A DNA stretch of 64,000 bases. It comes from Flavobacterium saliperosum. GTDB lineage: Bacteria > Bacteroidota > Bacteroidia > Flavobacteriales > Flavobacteriaceae. This document shows, in pieces, positions 34,533-43,721 of the stretch. Location of the stretch: NCBI RefSeq assembly GCF_900100625.1, contig NZ_FMTY01000003.1:379424-443423 (forward strand). The letters run 5' to 3'. The notes below the pieces were generated by a model. It ran no database searches and was not told the origin of the DNA. It was given only the letters and a program-made list of their open reading frames with translations. Position 1 is the first letter of the stretch. Every line of letters starts with the position of its first letter. Both the position numbers and the translations under genes were made by a program.

Positions 34533-35187
34533 AGAATCGTTTCTTTCCTATGAAGCCGATGCTTGGTTCGAGCGTAACAAGTCCGTAATTAATAATTACA
34601 AGCCGGAAAGTGATAAGGTTCTGGAACTGATTAAAAATTACGGGTTGCAACCTCAAAGTATTCTGGAAATAGGCTGTTCGGCTGGGTATCGTTTAAATGC
34701 CATTAAAACGCTGCTTCCCAATTCGGAAGTTTTCGGAATTGAGCCTTCCTCCAGAGCCATCGAATACGGGAAATCAAATTACAGTGATGTGAATTTTGTT
34801 CACGGAACGGCGGATAATCTTTCTCATTTCGAAACGGAATCACTTGATATTGTGATTGTAGGCTTCGTTTTTTATGTGATTGACAGAAACATATTATTGA
34901 AAGTTGTGGCAGAAATTGACCGCGTACTTAAAAATGGCGGTATCCTTATAATTGTGGATTTCTTTTCCGAAAGCTCCCTGAAAAACGTATACCAGCATAT
35001 TGAAGAGTTTAATGCGTATTCCTTCAAGCAAAATTATGATGAAATATTTACGGCAACTAAACTGTACTACTTGCTGGATAAATCGACATGGAGTCATTCG
35101 GAAAAAGCATTGGATGCCACAAGCAATTATTACGACAAGTACAGCGTTTCATTATTGAAAAAAGATTTTGAAGCAAGTTATAAATAG
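34513..35187 (+). CDS. Class I SAM-dependent methyltransferase
   Basis: A 224-residue cytoplasmic enzyme with the Rossmann motif I LEIGCSAGYRL (about 52-62), motif II VFGIEPSS, and the post-II region FETESLDIVIVGFVFYVID. The fold is Methyltransf_11/UbiE-like. Because it overlaps pseC by 20 bp in the nonulosonate operon, it probably methylates the sugar or a derivative, but the acceptor is not known. It contains a full catalytic fold. It is not part of the canonical six-step pathway. Confidence 0.87.
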   Translation: MQNNSHKESFLSYEADAWFERNKSVINNYKPESDKVLELIKNYGLQPQSILEIGCSAGYRLNAIKTLLPNSEVFGIEPSSRAIEYGKSNYSDVNFVHGTADNLSHFETESLDIVIVGFVFYVIDRNILLKVVAEIDRVLKNGGILIIVDFFSESSLKNVYQHIEEFNAYSFKQNYDEIFTATKLYYLLDKSTWSHSEKALDATSNYYDKYSVSLLKKDFEASYK

Positions 35188-35208
35188 TATCAGACGTAAA
35201 TAAGGTTC

Positions 35209-36069
35209 ATGCAAACCGAAATAAAAATAGCACTCGGAACAGTTCAGTTTGGCATAAACTATGGTATTTCCAATACGCATGGTGTGCCTTCCGATGAAGC
35301 CTTGAAAGCCATTCTTTCAGTTGCAGAGGAAGCTGGAATAAACCAACTGGACACCGCACTGGCGTACGGCAATGCTGAAGAACGTTTGGGTTTGTTGGCC
35401 GATAATCGGTTTCAGATTATCACCAAATTTCCTACGGTTGTTTCAGGCGAGGAACTCAAAAACACACTGAAGCAATCCCTGACCCGATTAAAAACGAATT
35501 CGGTATACGGTTATCTGGCACACAATGCCGATATTTTAATCGAAAATCCAAGTTTGTGGACAACGTTGCAACAAGTAAAAAAAGAGGGTAAAATAGAGAA
35601 AATCGGATTTTCATTGTACCATCCGGAGCAATTGGATAAACTTTTGGCTTTAAACATCGTTCCCGATTTGGTACAGTTGCCGTACAGTATTCTGGATCGG
35701 AAATTCGAAAACAAACTGGCGGAATTAAAACAATTGGGAACCGAAATTCACGTGCGTTCCGTTTTCCTTCAGGGATTGTATTTCATGAATCCGAATCAGT
35801 TACCGGAAAAATTAAAACCGTTAGCGGCTGCTTTAACCGAATTGCACGCTGTTTGTGAAGAAAATCATTTGGCAGTGGGGGATGTTGCGCTGAATTATGT
35901 GATTGCAAACCCCAATATCGATAAAATCGTCATGGGAGTGGAAACCGCAGCGCAATTAAAACAGAACATACAAATGGTGTCCGATTGGAAAACAGAAGCA
36001 AGTTTGTTTTCAAAAATTGAGGCCATCGAAATAAAAGACAAATCATTATTAAATCCCGTAAACTGGTGA
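35209..36069 (+). CDS. Aldo/keto reductase family oxidoreductase
   Basis: A 286-residue NAD(P)H-dependent TIM-barrel enzyme. It opens IKIALGTVQFGINYGISN and has LDTALAYGNAEERLG with the catalytic Asp/Tyr, then HNADILIENPSLW, KIGFSLYHPEQL and a C-terminal NPNIDKIVMGVETAAQL. It is of the short AKR type found in polysaccharide and nonulosonate clusters. It likely reduces a keto sugar intermediate or side group; the substrate is unknown. Its stop overlaps the GTG start of the next gene by 4 bp. Confidence 0.88.
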   Translation: MQTEIKIALGTVQFGINYGISNTHGVPSDEALKAILSVAEEAGINQLDTALAYGNAEERLGLLADNRFQIITKFPTVVSGEELKNTLKQSLTRLKTNSVYGYLAHNADILIENPSLWTTLQQVKKEGKIEKIGFSLYHPEQLDKLLALNIVPDLVQLPYSILDRKFENKLAELKQLGTEIHVRSVFLQGLYFMNPNQLPEKLKPLAAALTELHAVCEENHLAVGDVALNYVIANPNIDKIVMGVETAAQLKQNIQMVSDWKTEASLFSKIEAIEIKDKSLLNPVNW

Positions 36070-38153
36070 AAATAATTGGTGTAACACAGGCCCGAATCGG
36101 TTCGTCCCGTTTGCCCGGAAAAGTGCTTTTGGAAATTCAAGGGAAACCCTTGTTGGCGTACCATCTGGAAAGGGCAAAGCAATCAAAGCTGGTGACAGAT
36201 TGGGTTGTGGCGACGACTGAAGAAAAGGATTCCGATCTGATTTGTGCCATAGCCGAAAAATTGCATATTGATTCGTACAAAGGAAGTCTGAATGATGTTT
36301 TAGACCGGTTTTATCAGGCGGTACAAAACAAAAAACCGGATTATGTGGTGCGCGTTACTTCCGATTGTCCGCTGATTGACGCCGGATTGATTGATAAAAC
36401 GATACAGTTCTGCCTCGACAATCAGTTGGAGTATCATTTAAACCAATCGCAGGAAGCCTATCCGGACGGATTGGATGTGGAAGTTTTCAGTTTTAAAGCG
36501 TTGGAAGAAGCCTGGAAATCTGCCACAGCGGTTGCCGACAGGGAACACGTAACACCTTTCATCCGAAGAAATGCCAAAATGATGCTGTCCGATGAAGGCA
36601 TCGATAAAAAATATGCGGCTTTGCGGATTACCGTTGATGAAACTTCCGATTTTGAAGTGATTCAGCATCTGATTCAGCAATTAGGCGATAAGCAACCGTG
36701 GAAAGTGTACGCGGATTATTTATTACAACACGAAGAAATACAAAGTATTAATCATTCTATTTTTAGAAACGAAGGTTATATGAAAAGTAAATTTAACGAA
36801 ATACAGCTGCGAAATATCACGAATTTCAAAGCATCAGACGAATACCGAAAAGCAATTCACAATTTAATTCCGGGCGGAAGTCATACCTATTCCAAAGGCG
36901 ACGATCAATTTCCGATCCTGTCTCCGGCAGCGATTGTTAGAGGAAAAGGGTCGCACATTTGGGATGTTGACGGTAACGAATATCTGGATTGTTCCATGGG
37001 ATTAACCAGTGTGAGTTTAGGTCACGCCTACGAACCGGTGTTGGATGCTGTACGAAAAGAGTTGGAGAATGGCGTGAATTTCCAACGTCCGGCTGCTTTG
37101 GAAAAAGAAATGGCCGAAACGTTTTTAGCTTTGGTTCCCGGACACGACATGGTGAAGTTTTCCAAAAACGGATCTATTGTGACCACAGCTGCCGTAAAAT
37201 TAGCCCGTGCTAAAACAGGACGTGATTTGGTAGCCTTCCCGGTTGACCATCCGTTTTACAGTTATGACGATTGGTTCATCGGAAAAACTGCCTGTAATAA
37301 AGGGGTTCCGGAAGCGGTTTCCAATTTGTCCGTGACGTTTCAGTCGTTTAATATAGAGTCGTTAAAAGAATTATTTGCCAAATATCCGGGACAGATTTCC
37401 TGCGTAATCACCGAACCGGAAAAAGGAAATTATCCGCATCTTCCGGCCGATTTTAACGTGGCCGACTTCCTGAAACAGGCAATCGAACTGTGTCACGAAA
37501 ACGGCGCTTTGTTCATTGCCGATGAAATGGTAACTGGTTTCAAAACGGATTTTCCGGGATCGATAACCAAATACGGCGTTACTCCGGACATGGCAACATG
37601 GGGTAAAGGTATTGCTAACGGCTTCTCATTCTGCGCCTTAACCGGTACCAAAGACGTTATGGAGTTGGGCGGAATTACCCGCGAAGGTGAAGAAAAAGTA
37701 TTTTTGATTTCAACAACGCACGGTGGAGAAACCCACGGATTAGCCGCTGCCATTGCGACCATCAAAGAGTATCAGCATAAAAACGTGATTGCACACAACC
37801 ATAGTATCGGTAAAAAAGTGGCCGAATTATGTCAGCAATTAGTAACCGAAAATGAATTGACCGATTATATCGAAGTCGTTGCCGCCGAATGGATGCCGTT
37901 TTTTGTGTTTAAAGACAAATCGGGTGTTGCCAGTCAAGGATACCGAACACTTTTTATGCAGGAAATGATTAAACGCGGCATCTTGTTCCAGGGTGTTTTC
38001 ATGCCTTGTTTCTCCCATACCGAAGAAGACGCCTACTATTTTGCAAAAGCGTTCGGTGAATCGTTAAAAGTATATCAGGATGCCTTAGAGCAGGGATATG
38101 AAAAATTCCTTGTGGGTAGTCCGGCCAAAGCGGTTTTCAGAAAAACGTTATAA
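36066..38153 (+). CDS. Fused nonulosonate cytidylyltransferase (PseF/SpsF-like) and class III aminotransferase
   Basis: A 695-residue two-domain enzyme starting at a GTG. Domain 1 (about 1-225) is a CMP-sugar-type cytidylyltransferase: GVTQARIGSSRLPGKVL, VRVTSDCPLID, DGLDVEVF. Domain 2 (about 240-695) is a PLP aminotransferase of the glutamate-1-semialdehyde aminomutase group: GGSHTYSKGDDQFP, IADEMVTGF with the cofactor Asp, and ATWGKGIANGF with the PLP Lys. Domain 2 begins at an internal in-frame Met239 (ATG at 36780-36782), which looks like a former gene start. The enzyme probably activates the sugar and also supplies an amino group in the same pathway. Confidence 0.87.
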   Translation: MKIIGVTQARIGSSRLPGKVLLEIQGKPLLAYHLERAKQSKLVTDWVVATTEEKDSDLICAIAEKLHIDSYKGSLNDVLDRFYQAVQNKKPDYVVRVTSDCPLIDAGLIDKTIQFCLDNQLEYHLNQSQEAYPDGLDVEVFSFKALEEAWKSATAVADREHVTPFIRRNAKMMLSDEGIDKKYAALRITVDETSDFEVIQHLIQQLGDKQPWKVYADYLLQHEEIQSINHSIFRNEGYMKSKFNEIQLRNITNFKASDEYRKAIHNLIPGGSHTYSKGDDQFPILSPAAIVRGKGSHIWDVDGNEYLDCSMGLTSVSLGHAYEPVLDAVRKELENGVNFQRPAALEKEMAETFLALVPGHDMVKFSKNGSIVTTAAVKLARAKTGRDLVAFPVDHPFYSYDDWFIGKTACNKGVPEAVSNLSVTFQSFNIESLKELFAKYPGQISCVITEPEKGNYPHLPADFNVADFLKQAIELCHENGALFIADEMVTGFKTDFPGSITKYGVTPDMATWGKGIANGFSFCALTGTKDVMELGGITREGEEKVFLISTTHGGETHGLAAAIATIKEYQHKNVIAHNHSIGKKVAELCQQLVTENELTDYIEVVAAEWMPFFVFKDKSGVASQGYRTLFMQEMIKRGILFQGVFMPCFSHTEEDAYYFAKAFGESLKVYQDALEQGYEKFLVGSPAKAVFRKTL

Positions 38154-38165
38154 AAACAAAGTCCG

Positions 38166-39182
38166 ATGCGAGTATACAAGTGTTTAGATACCCATGTTTT
38201 CAAAACCAATTCGTTCCATATCGAACCGATACGGGATGAGGATAAGTATGAAATCCTGAAGATCCGAAACGAACAGTTGTATCATTTGCGCCAATCGGAA
38301 CCATTAACAACCGAAAAGCAGGAAAATTATTTTGCGACCGTAGTTGCGGGTTTGTTTGAAATCGAGGAACCGAATCAATTGCTGTTTTCGTTCTTTAGGA
38401 ATAATGAATTTGTAGGTTATGGCGGATTGGTCCATATCAATTGGATTGACAAAAATGCTGAAATCTCTTTCATTATGAAAACGGAGCTGGAAAAAGAGTC
38501 TTTTGCCGAATTTTGGTCCAATTACCTGCAATTGATTGAACAACTGGCTTTTGAAGAACTGAAGTTTCATAAGATATTCACCTATGCGTTTGATTTGCGT
38601 CCGCATTTGTATGAGGTGCTTTTGAATTGTGGTTTTAAGGAAGATGCTCGTCTGAAAGAGCATTGCTGTTTTGACGGAAAGTACCTGGACGTACTGATTC
38701 ATTCAAAAATAAATAACAACATCTGGTTTCGAAAAGCAACAGAAAACGATGTCGAATTGTATTATAATTGGGCAAACGATCCGACGGTAAGAAGCAATTC
38801 CTATTCTTCGGGAAGCATTCCGTATGAAAATCATGTCAGCTGGTTCAAGTCGAAACTGAAAGACGAAAATTGCAATATGTTTCTTTTTCAGAACCATGAT
38901 AATCAGAATATCGGACAGGTGCGTATTCAGAAAATAGACGAAATTTCGGCAATAATCGGAATTTCCACTGATGAAAATCACCGCGGAAAAGGGTATGCCG
39001 CTAGGATGATTGCCTTGGCTTCGGATGCATTTTTGGTAAAAAATCCTGAAATTTGCATCAGCGCTTATATTAAAATGGACAATCCGGCTTCGTCAAAAGC
39101 TTTTGAGAAGGCTGGTTTTTCGATGCTGGAAATGCTTAAATATGAAGGGGTTGACAGTTTTCATTATATAAAAAGAAAATGA
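38166..39182 (+). CDS. Double GNAT-domain acetyltransferase (PseH-like)
   Basis: A 338-residue protein with two GNAT folds in tandem. The first (about 15-180: FHIEPIRDEDKYEILKIRNEQLYHLRQSEP) lacks a clear acetyl-CoA loop. The second (about 183-338) has the acetyl-CoA motif region ENHRGKGYAARMIALASDAFL followed by NPASSKAFEKAGF. PseH N-acetylates the PseC product, and the second domain is the best candidate. The first may be a degenerate copy or a distinct acyltransferase. It overlaps pseI by 4 bp. Confidence 0.8.
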   Translation: MRVYKCLDTHVFKTNSFHIEPIRDEDKYEILKIRNEQLYHLRQSEPLTTEKQENYFATVVAGLFEIEEPNQLLFSFFRNNEFVGYGGLVHINWIDKNAEISFIMKTELEKESFAEFWSNYLQLIEQLAFEELKFHKIFTYAFDLRPHLYEVLLNCGFKEDARLKEHCCFDGKYLDVLIHSKINNNIWFRKATENDVELYYNWANDPTVRSNSYSSGSIPYENHVSWFKSKLKDENCNMFLFQNHDNQNIGQVRIQKIDEISAIIGISTDENHRGKGYAARMIALASDAFLVKNPEICISAYIKMDNPASSKAFEKAGFSMLEMLKYEGVDSFHYIKRK

Positions 39183-40216
39183 TAATAGATAATTTTAAAA
39201 TAGATGCCAAGTCACCGGTGTTCATTATTGCGGAGCTTTCTGCGAATCATAATGGAAGCCTGGAAACTGCCTTGGAAACTGTTAAAGCTGCTAAACGTGC
39301 CGGGGCCGATTGCATTAAACTACAGACCTATACGGCGGACACGATTACGCTCGATTCCGACAAGGAGGATTTCGTAATCAAAGGAACCATTTGGGACGGA
39401 AGAAAACTGCATTCGCTTTATCAGGAAGCCTATACACCTTGGGAATGGCATGCCGAAATATACAAAGCAGCCAAAGAAGAAGGCCTGATCTGTTTTTCAT
39501 CACCGTTTGATAAAACTGCGGTGGATTTACTCGAAGAACTGAATTCTCCGGCCTATAAAATTGCGTCTTTTGAAATTACCGATATTCCGTTAATCGAATA
39601 TGTGGCTTCTAAAGGCAAACCAATCATTATTTCCACCGGAATCGCCGAAAAAGAAGACATTGAACTGGCTTTGGATGCGTGCCGAAGAATGGGTAATAAC
39701 GACATAGCGCTTTTAAAATGTACGTCGAGTTATCCCGCGCCCATTGAAGAAGCAAACATGATTATGGTGAAAGATCTGGCCGAGCGTTATAATGTTATCA
39801 GCGGTCTTTCCGATCATACCATGGGAAGCACGGTGCCGATTGTAGCAACGGTTTACGGAGCGAAAATCATAGAAAAGCATTTCATTCTGGACAGAGCCAT
39901 TGGTGGTCCGGATGCGTCTTTTTCGATGAATGAAGACGAATTTAAACAAATGGTGAAATCCGTTCGTGAAGCCGAAAAGGCCTCCGGTGTTGTAGATTAT
40001 ACCTTAACCGAAAAACAAGCCAAAGGACGCGATTTCAGTCGGTCACTTTATATTGCTGAAGATATCAAGGCCGGAGAAGTTTTTACGGAGAAAAATCTGC
40101 GTTCGGTGCGCCCGGGCTTTGGATTGCATCCCAAATATTACAGCCAGCTATTAGGAAAAAAAGCTACATCCGATTTAGAAAAAGGCACTCCGATGCAACT
40201 TGATTTCGCCGAATAA
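39179..40216 (+). CDS. pseI: Pseudaminic acid synthase, PseI
   Basis: A 345-residue NeuB-family enzyme that condenses the 2,4-diacetamido-hexose with phosphoenolpyruvate. The TIM barrel has IAELSANHNGSLETA, CIKLQTYT, SSPFDKTAVDLLE, LLKCTSSYPA, GLSDHTMGSTVPI and IIEKHFILDR. The C-terminal SAF (antifreeze-like) domain spans about 285-345 (RSLYIAEDIKAGEVFTEKNLRSVRPGFGLHPK). All metal and PEP ligands expected for NeuB proteins appear intact. The DHTMG and RSLY blocks resemble PseI rather than LegI, but substrate choice is inference. Confidence 0.93.
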   Translation: MIIDNFKIDAKSPVFIIAELSANHNGSLETALETVKAAKRAGADCIKLQTYTADTITLDSDKEDFVIKGTIWDGRKLHSLYQEAYTPWEWHAEIYKAAKEEGLICFSSPFDKTAVDLLEELNSPAYKIASFEITDIPLIEYVASKGKPIIISTGIAEKEDIELALDACRRMGNNDIALLKCTSSYPAPIEEANMIMVKDLAERYNVISGLSDHTMGSTVPIVATVYGAKIIEKHFILDRAIGGPDASFSMNEDEFKQMVKSVREAEKASGVVDYTLTEKQAKGRDFSRSLYIAEDIKAGEVFTEKNLRSVRPGFGLHPKYYSQLLGKKATSDLEKGTPMQLDFAE

Positions 40217-40229
40217 TTTTAAGGGACCA

Positions 40230-41705
40230 ATGACACATATCGACAACATACATAACAAAACGGTTCTCGTACAGACCACCTACCATCCGGCGCCACATCT
40301 GGAAACCGAAATGGAAATAGTGGAGCATTTGCTTCAACAAGGAAATACGGTGTACTGGCTGGTGTGTAATGCCGATTTTAAGGCGTGTTACAACAATCCG
40401 GAGCATAAGAAAATGGATTGTAAGGTGTGCTATTCAAGAGTGAATACCGGTATCGATTTTCTGAAAAAAAAGGTCGAAAATGCGCATAATCTTCATGTTA
40501 TCCGATATGATTCGTATCTGAAACAGTCTGATTTTAAAAAGAGTTTCATTCCGAAGACGGATTTCACAGATATTTCCGAACTGAAAACCTTCCGTTATAA
40601 AAATTATGATTCCGGAATGGCGACGGCTTCTTCTCTGGTTTCTTTTACCAGAAATCACGAACCGTATGTAACAGATCACAGGGATTTCATCGCACGCGGA
40701 TTGTTTACGGGAGCCTATCTTTATGAAACGTTTCAGCTGATTATTGCGGAGATTCAGCCCGATTTGGTGGTGCTTTTCAACGGAAGATTTATCGAGAACC
40801 GTCCGGTGTTACGCGTTTGTCAGGAAAAGAAAATTGACTATGCTACGCACGAGCGCGGCGGAAAAATAGATTCGTTTCTGTTTCGTGTAAATTCCATTCC
40901 GCATTCCATTGAAACGGTTAGTGAGGAAATGGAACACCTTTGGAAACTTGCTGCCGGAAATAAGGAAGAAATAGGGAAAACCTTTTATACCAACAGAATA
41001 CAAAGGGTGGAAGACGCCTGGTATTCTTTTACAAAAGAACAGCAGGAAGGAAGATTACCGGAGAGTTTTAAACACAATTCCGGTAAGAAAGTAATCACTA
41101 TTTTCAATTCTTCGTTGGATGAATATGAAGGATTAGAAGGGTTTGGTCCTTATTTTTATTCCAATGATAATGAAGGTATCCGTCAGATTTGCGAAGCTTT
41201 GGAAGGTAATGCCAATATAAAACTCTATTTAAGAATTCACCCTAATCTGAAAGGACTCGATAACAGTCAGAATCAGTTTTTGAAAGATGTTATTTCCAAA
41301 TACAGTTCGGTTGAGATTATTCCTGCCGAGGACAGTGTGGATACCTACGCCCTGATTAACAAAAGTGATATTATTGTGGTTTTCGGCTCCACTGTTGGGG
41401 CAGAAGCGGCTTTTGCCGGTAAGAATGTGGTTTTGCTGGGAAGAGCGGCATACGAGCGTTTGGACTGTTTCGTGATTCCGAAAAACCACGAGGAACTGAT
41501 GCACATTTTAACCGATGATTCGTTTGAATTTCCCAAAATAAAACATGAAGAAACCCTCAAATACGGATTTTGGAACGAGAGCTTTGGCTACAAATACAAA
41601 CACTATTCTCCAATTAATCTGGGTAAAGGGCGTTATAAAGGAAAACAGATCAAAGCCAATTTCATCCTTCGGGAGTGGCGGAGATTCATCAATAAAAAAA
41701 GATAG
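40230..41705 (+). CDS. GT-B-like capsule/glycan protein, possible nonulosonate transferase
   Basis: A 491-residue cytoplasmic protein. The N-terminal half contains VQTTYHPAPHLETEMEIVEHLLQQGNTVYWLVCNADF and a CxxH/CxxC-like PEHKKMDCKVCYSRVNTG segment. The second half (KVITIFNSSLDEYEG, LYLRIHPNLKG, IIVVFGSTVGAEAAFAGKNVVLLGR) resembles the C-terminal Rossmann domain of GT-B capsule glycosyltransferases. It is the last gene of the pse operon and a good candidate for the sugar transferase, but no defined family was recognised with certainty. The ATG at 40230 is chosen since AAGGGA precedes it; its stop lies inside a terminator hairpin. Confidence 0.6.
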   Translation: MTHIDNIHNKTVLVQTTYHPAPHLETEMEIVEHLLQQGNTVYWLVCNADFKACYNNPEHKKMDCKVCYSRVNTGIDFLKKKVENAHNLHVIRYDSYLKQSDFKKSFIPKTDFTDISELKTFRYKNYDSGMATASSLVSFTRNHEPYVTDHRDFIARGLFTGAYLYETFQLIIAEIQPDLVVLFNGRFIENRPVLRVCQEKKIDYATHERGGKIDSFLFRVNSIPHSIETVSEEMEHLWKLAAGNKEEIGKTFYTNRIQRVEDAWYSFTKEQQEGRLPESFKHNSGKKVITIFNSSLDEYEGLEGFGPYFYSNDNEGIRQICEALEGNANIKLYLRIHPNLKGLDNSQNQFLKDVISKYSSVEIIPAEDSVDTYALINKSDIIVVFGSTVGAEAAFAGKNVVLLGRAAYERLDCFVIPKNHEELMHILTDDSFEFPKIKHEETLKYGFWNESFGYKYKHYSPINLGKGRYKGKQIKANFILREWRRFINKKR

Positions 41706-41722
41706 CATCGCTATCTTTTTTT
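41694..41722. terminator. Bidirectional terminator containing the stop codon of the pse operon
   Basis: GATAGC pairs with GCTATC around ATC, flanked by seven A residues and seven T residues, so it can end transcripts from both sides. The TAG stop (41703-41705) is inside the left arm. Confidence 0.88.
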
Positions 41723-41729
41723 ATTTTCA

Positions 41730-42749
41730 TTATCCTGTAACACATTTAAAGAACAACAGGGTTTTGTCTAAAAACCCAATGCGTCGGAACAAGTCGTTTT
41801 CCTCCTTTTTAAGATAGTTGAAAAAGGACATATCGTATTTTTTCGCATTTCTTACGGTTCGTAAAAGTACGCTGTCGATTTGCTTTTTTAATAGTTTGGC
41901 GTCGAAATTACCAAGTTTTTCATTTTGTGAAATAAGGAATTTTGCGGCTTTAATCGTTTGTTTTATTTCTTCGGGAGTGAGTTTGCGTTTTAGGGTTAAC
42001 GCATTCAGATAAGCATCAATATTGGCATCCGAACTGTCGATTCCGAATTGCTTCAGCATATTTATTTTTACGGCTCTTACCGAACGGTTCACGTTGTCAA
42101 TTTTGGTTTTACTGATGTTCGAATCGTGCTGGCGGTATTGCAGTAACGATTCCTGAACGATATAAAAGTCGGTGGCCGTAATCATTCGGCTCCATAAATC
42201 ATAATCTTCCACGGGTACGTACTGGTTTTCAAAGCGATAGGCTCCTAAAGCCGATTTCCGAACCATCACGGTCGGATTTCCGATGCTGCAACTGCTCAAA
42301 AAAGACACTTTAATTTTAGCGTGATTTTCCGGTTGTCTTACCGTTTTGTCTTTCTTTCCGCCGAAAAAAGTAAACCAGGTCCCGCAAACACCCACTTCAG
42401 GTTTTGTGTTTAAAACCTGGACCTGTTTTTCAAATCGGGAGGGAAGTGCAATGTCATCCGCATCCATTAAGGCAACATATTCCCCTTTTGACAACGAAAA
42501 ACCCTCGTTTCTCAAATTTGCCGGACCCACATTTGCTTCTTTAACAATAACCTTTATCCGGGAATCTTTCTGCTGATAACTTTCTATAATGGCTTGGGTA
42601 CCATCGGTGGAATTGTCGTTCAGAATCAGCAATTCAAAATCGGTAAATGTTTGATTTAAAATACTGTCAATCGTTTCCGAAAGGTATTTTTCGCCATTAT
42701 ACACCGGCATTATAACAGAAAGAAGAGGACTTTGCATGCGAACTGTCAT
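41730..42749 (-). CDS. Glycosyltransferase family 2
   Basis: A 339-residue enzyme. The GT-A domain begins LSVIMPVYNGEKYLSETIDSILNQTFTDFELLILNDNSTDGT (about 9-50), and the DxD-type metal site is in LMDADDIALP. A C-terminal all-helical region (ALTLKRKLTPEEIKQTIKAA) follows. It transfers an activated hexose-type sugar, probably to a lipopolysaccharide or capsule glycan. An in-frame ATG at 42737 (MQSPLLS) is an alternative start. It is convergent with the pse operon, sharing its terminator. Confidence 0.92.
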   Translation of the reverse strand: MTVRMQSPLLSVIMPVYNGEKYLSETIDSILNQTFTDFELLILNDNSTDGTQAIIESYQQKDSRIKVIVKEANVGPANLRNEGFSLSKGEYVALMDADDIALPSRFEKQVQVLNTKPEVGVCGTWFTFFGGKKDKTVRQPENHAKIKVSFLSSCSIGNPTVMVRKSALGAYRFENQYVPVEDYDLWSRMITATDFYIVQESLLQYRQHDSNISKTKIDNVNRSVRAVKINMLKQFGIDSSDANIDAYLNALTLKRKLTPEEIKQTIKAAKFLISQNEKLGNFDAKLLKKQIDSVLLRTVRNAKKYDMSFFNYLKKEENDLFRRIGFLDKTLLFFKCVTG

Positions 42750-42763
42750 TAAATTTATTTCAT

Positions 42764-42771
42764 CAAAGATA
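42764..42771 (-). promoter_or_regulatory. -7 element of the GT2 gene at 41730-42749
   Basis: TATCTTTG on the minus strand, 14 bp before the ATG at 42749. Confidence 0.5.
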
Positions 42772-42827
42772 TTACTATTCTGCAGAAACTTGTTACCGAT
42801 GTACTAAAATACAGCGGTAAAGATTAT

Positions 42828-42835
42828 TATATTTG
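42828..42835 (+). promoter_or_regulatory. -7 element of the glycosyltransferase genes at 42854-44507
   Basis: TATATTTG, 18 bp before the ATG at 42854, facing away from the -7 box at 42764-42771. Confidence 0.55.
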
Positions 42836-42853
42836 TCTGTTAAATAGAGTAAG

Positions 42854-43720
42854 ATGAATAAAATTCAGGTTGGTTTTTTGGTGTCCTATGATTATGAACT
42901 TCTGAAAAATGCCATTCCCCCCATTTATAAAGAATCCGATACCATTTTTCTGGCTGTCGATAAGAACCGAAAAACATGGAAAGGTGAAGTCTTTTCAATA
43001 GATCCGCTATTTTTCGAATGGGTAAAGAATTTTGACACCGATAAAAAGATAGTCATTTACGAAGAAGATTTTTATCAGCCGCAATTAACGGCGATGGAAT
43101 GTGAAGTCCGCGAACGTAAAATGCTGGCGAACGAAATGGGCATGGGCAATTGGATCATTCAGTTGGATGCCGACGAATATTTTATCGATTTTAAGAGTTT
43201 TGTGGCCTATTTGAAATCGCAAAACCACTTTTTGAAGCACCCGGAAAAACATCCGGTACAGATTTCCCCTTTTTTAATCAATCTCTATAAACGACTGGAG
43301 AACGGTATTTTGTATGTAGACGAAGCCAGTAAAGTGATGGCGGTTACCAATTATCCCGACTATAAATTCGGGCGCAACACCCGGGCAAGAATCATCTACC
43401 ACGATTCCATTATTTTGCACGAATGTTTATCCCGAACAAAAGAAGAATTAATTCAGAAATTCAGCAATTGGGGGCATGATGTTGATGTTAATGTCGATTC
43501 GTTCCTAAAAAAATGGGAAGCGGTTAACGATAAAAATTATCACACAATGAGTGACTTCTTTTATCTGGAACCACACAAGTGGAAAACCTTGCAGTTTATT
43601 AAAGCCGATACGTTTTCGGATATCTTTACGAACATTGAAAAGACCAATAAAATTAGACCTTCCGCGTTTTTTATATGGAAAAAGAACTTAGGACAGTGGT
43701 TCAAGCATTTATTTAAATAA
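42854..43720 (+). CDS. Glycosyltransferase-like protein (GT2-like, distinct subtype)
   Basis: A 288-residue protein. The first strand motif is QVGFLVSYDYELLKNAIPPIY, and a DxD-like site appears as IIQLDADEYFIDF (about 95-107). The region FGRNTRARIIYHDSIILHECLSRTKEELIQKFSNWGHD fits the acceptor-binding half of GT-A enzymes acting on core glycans. The N-terminus lacks the usual VYN motif of standard GT2 enzymes. The C-terminus (IWKKNLGQWFKHLFK) is basic and could bind the membrane. It is followed by another GT2 gene after 1 bp. Confidence 0.75.
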   Translation: MNKIQVGFLVSYDYELLKNAIPPIYKESDTIFLAVDKNRKTWKGEVFSIDPLFFEWVKNFDTDKKIVIYEEDFYQPQLTAMECEVRERKMLANEMGMGNWIIQLDADEYFIDFKSFVAYLKSQNHFLKHPEKHPVQISPFLINLYKRLENGILYVDEASKVMAVTNYPDYKFGRNTRARIIYHDSIILHECLSRTKEELIQKFSNWGHDVDVNVDSFLKKWEAVNDKNYHTMSDFFYLEPHKWKTLQFIKADTFSDIFTNIEKTNKIRPSAFFIWKKNLGQWFKHLFK

Positions 43721-43721
43721 A

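Noticed and set aside
36066..38153. Sequencing-error fusion of two genes
   Set aside because: The frame is open with normal codon pattern through the junction and a plausible linker, so it is kept as a real fusion, though the raw reads could not be checked.
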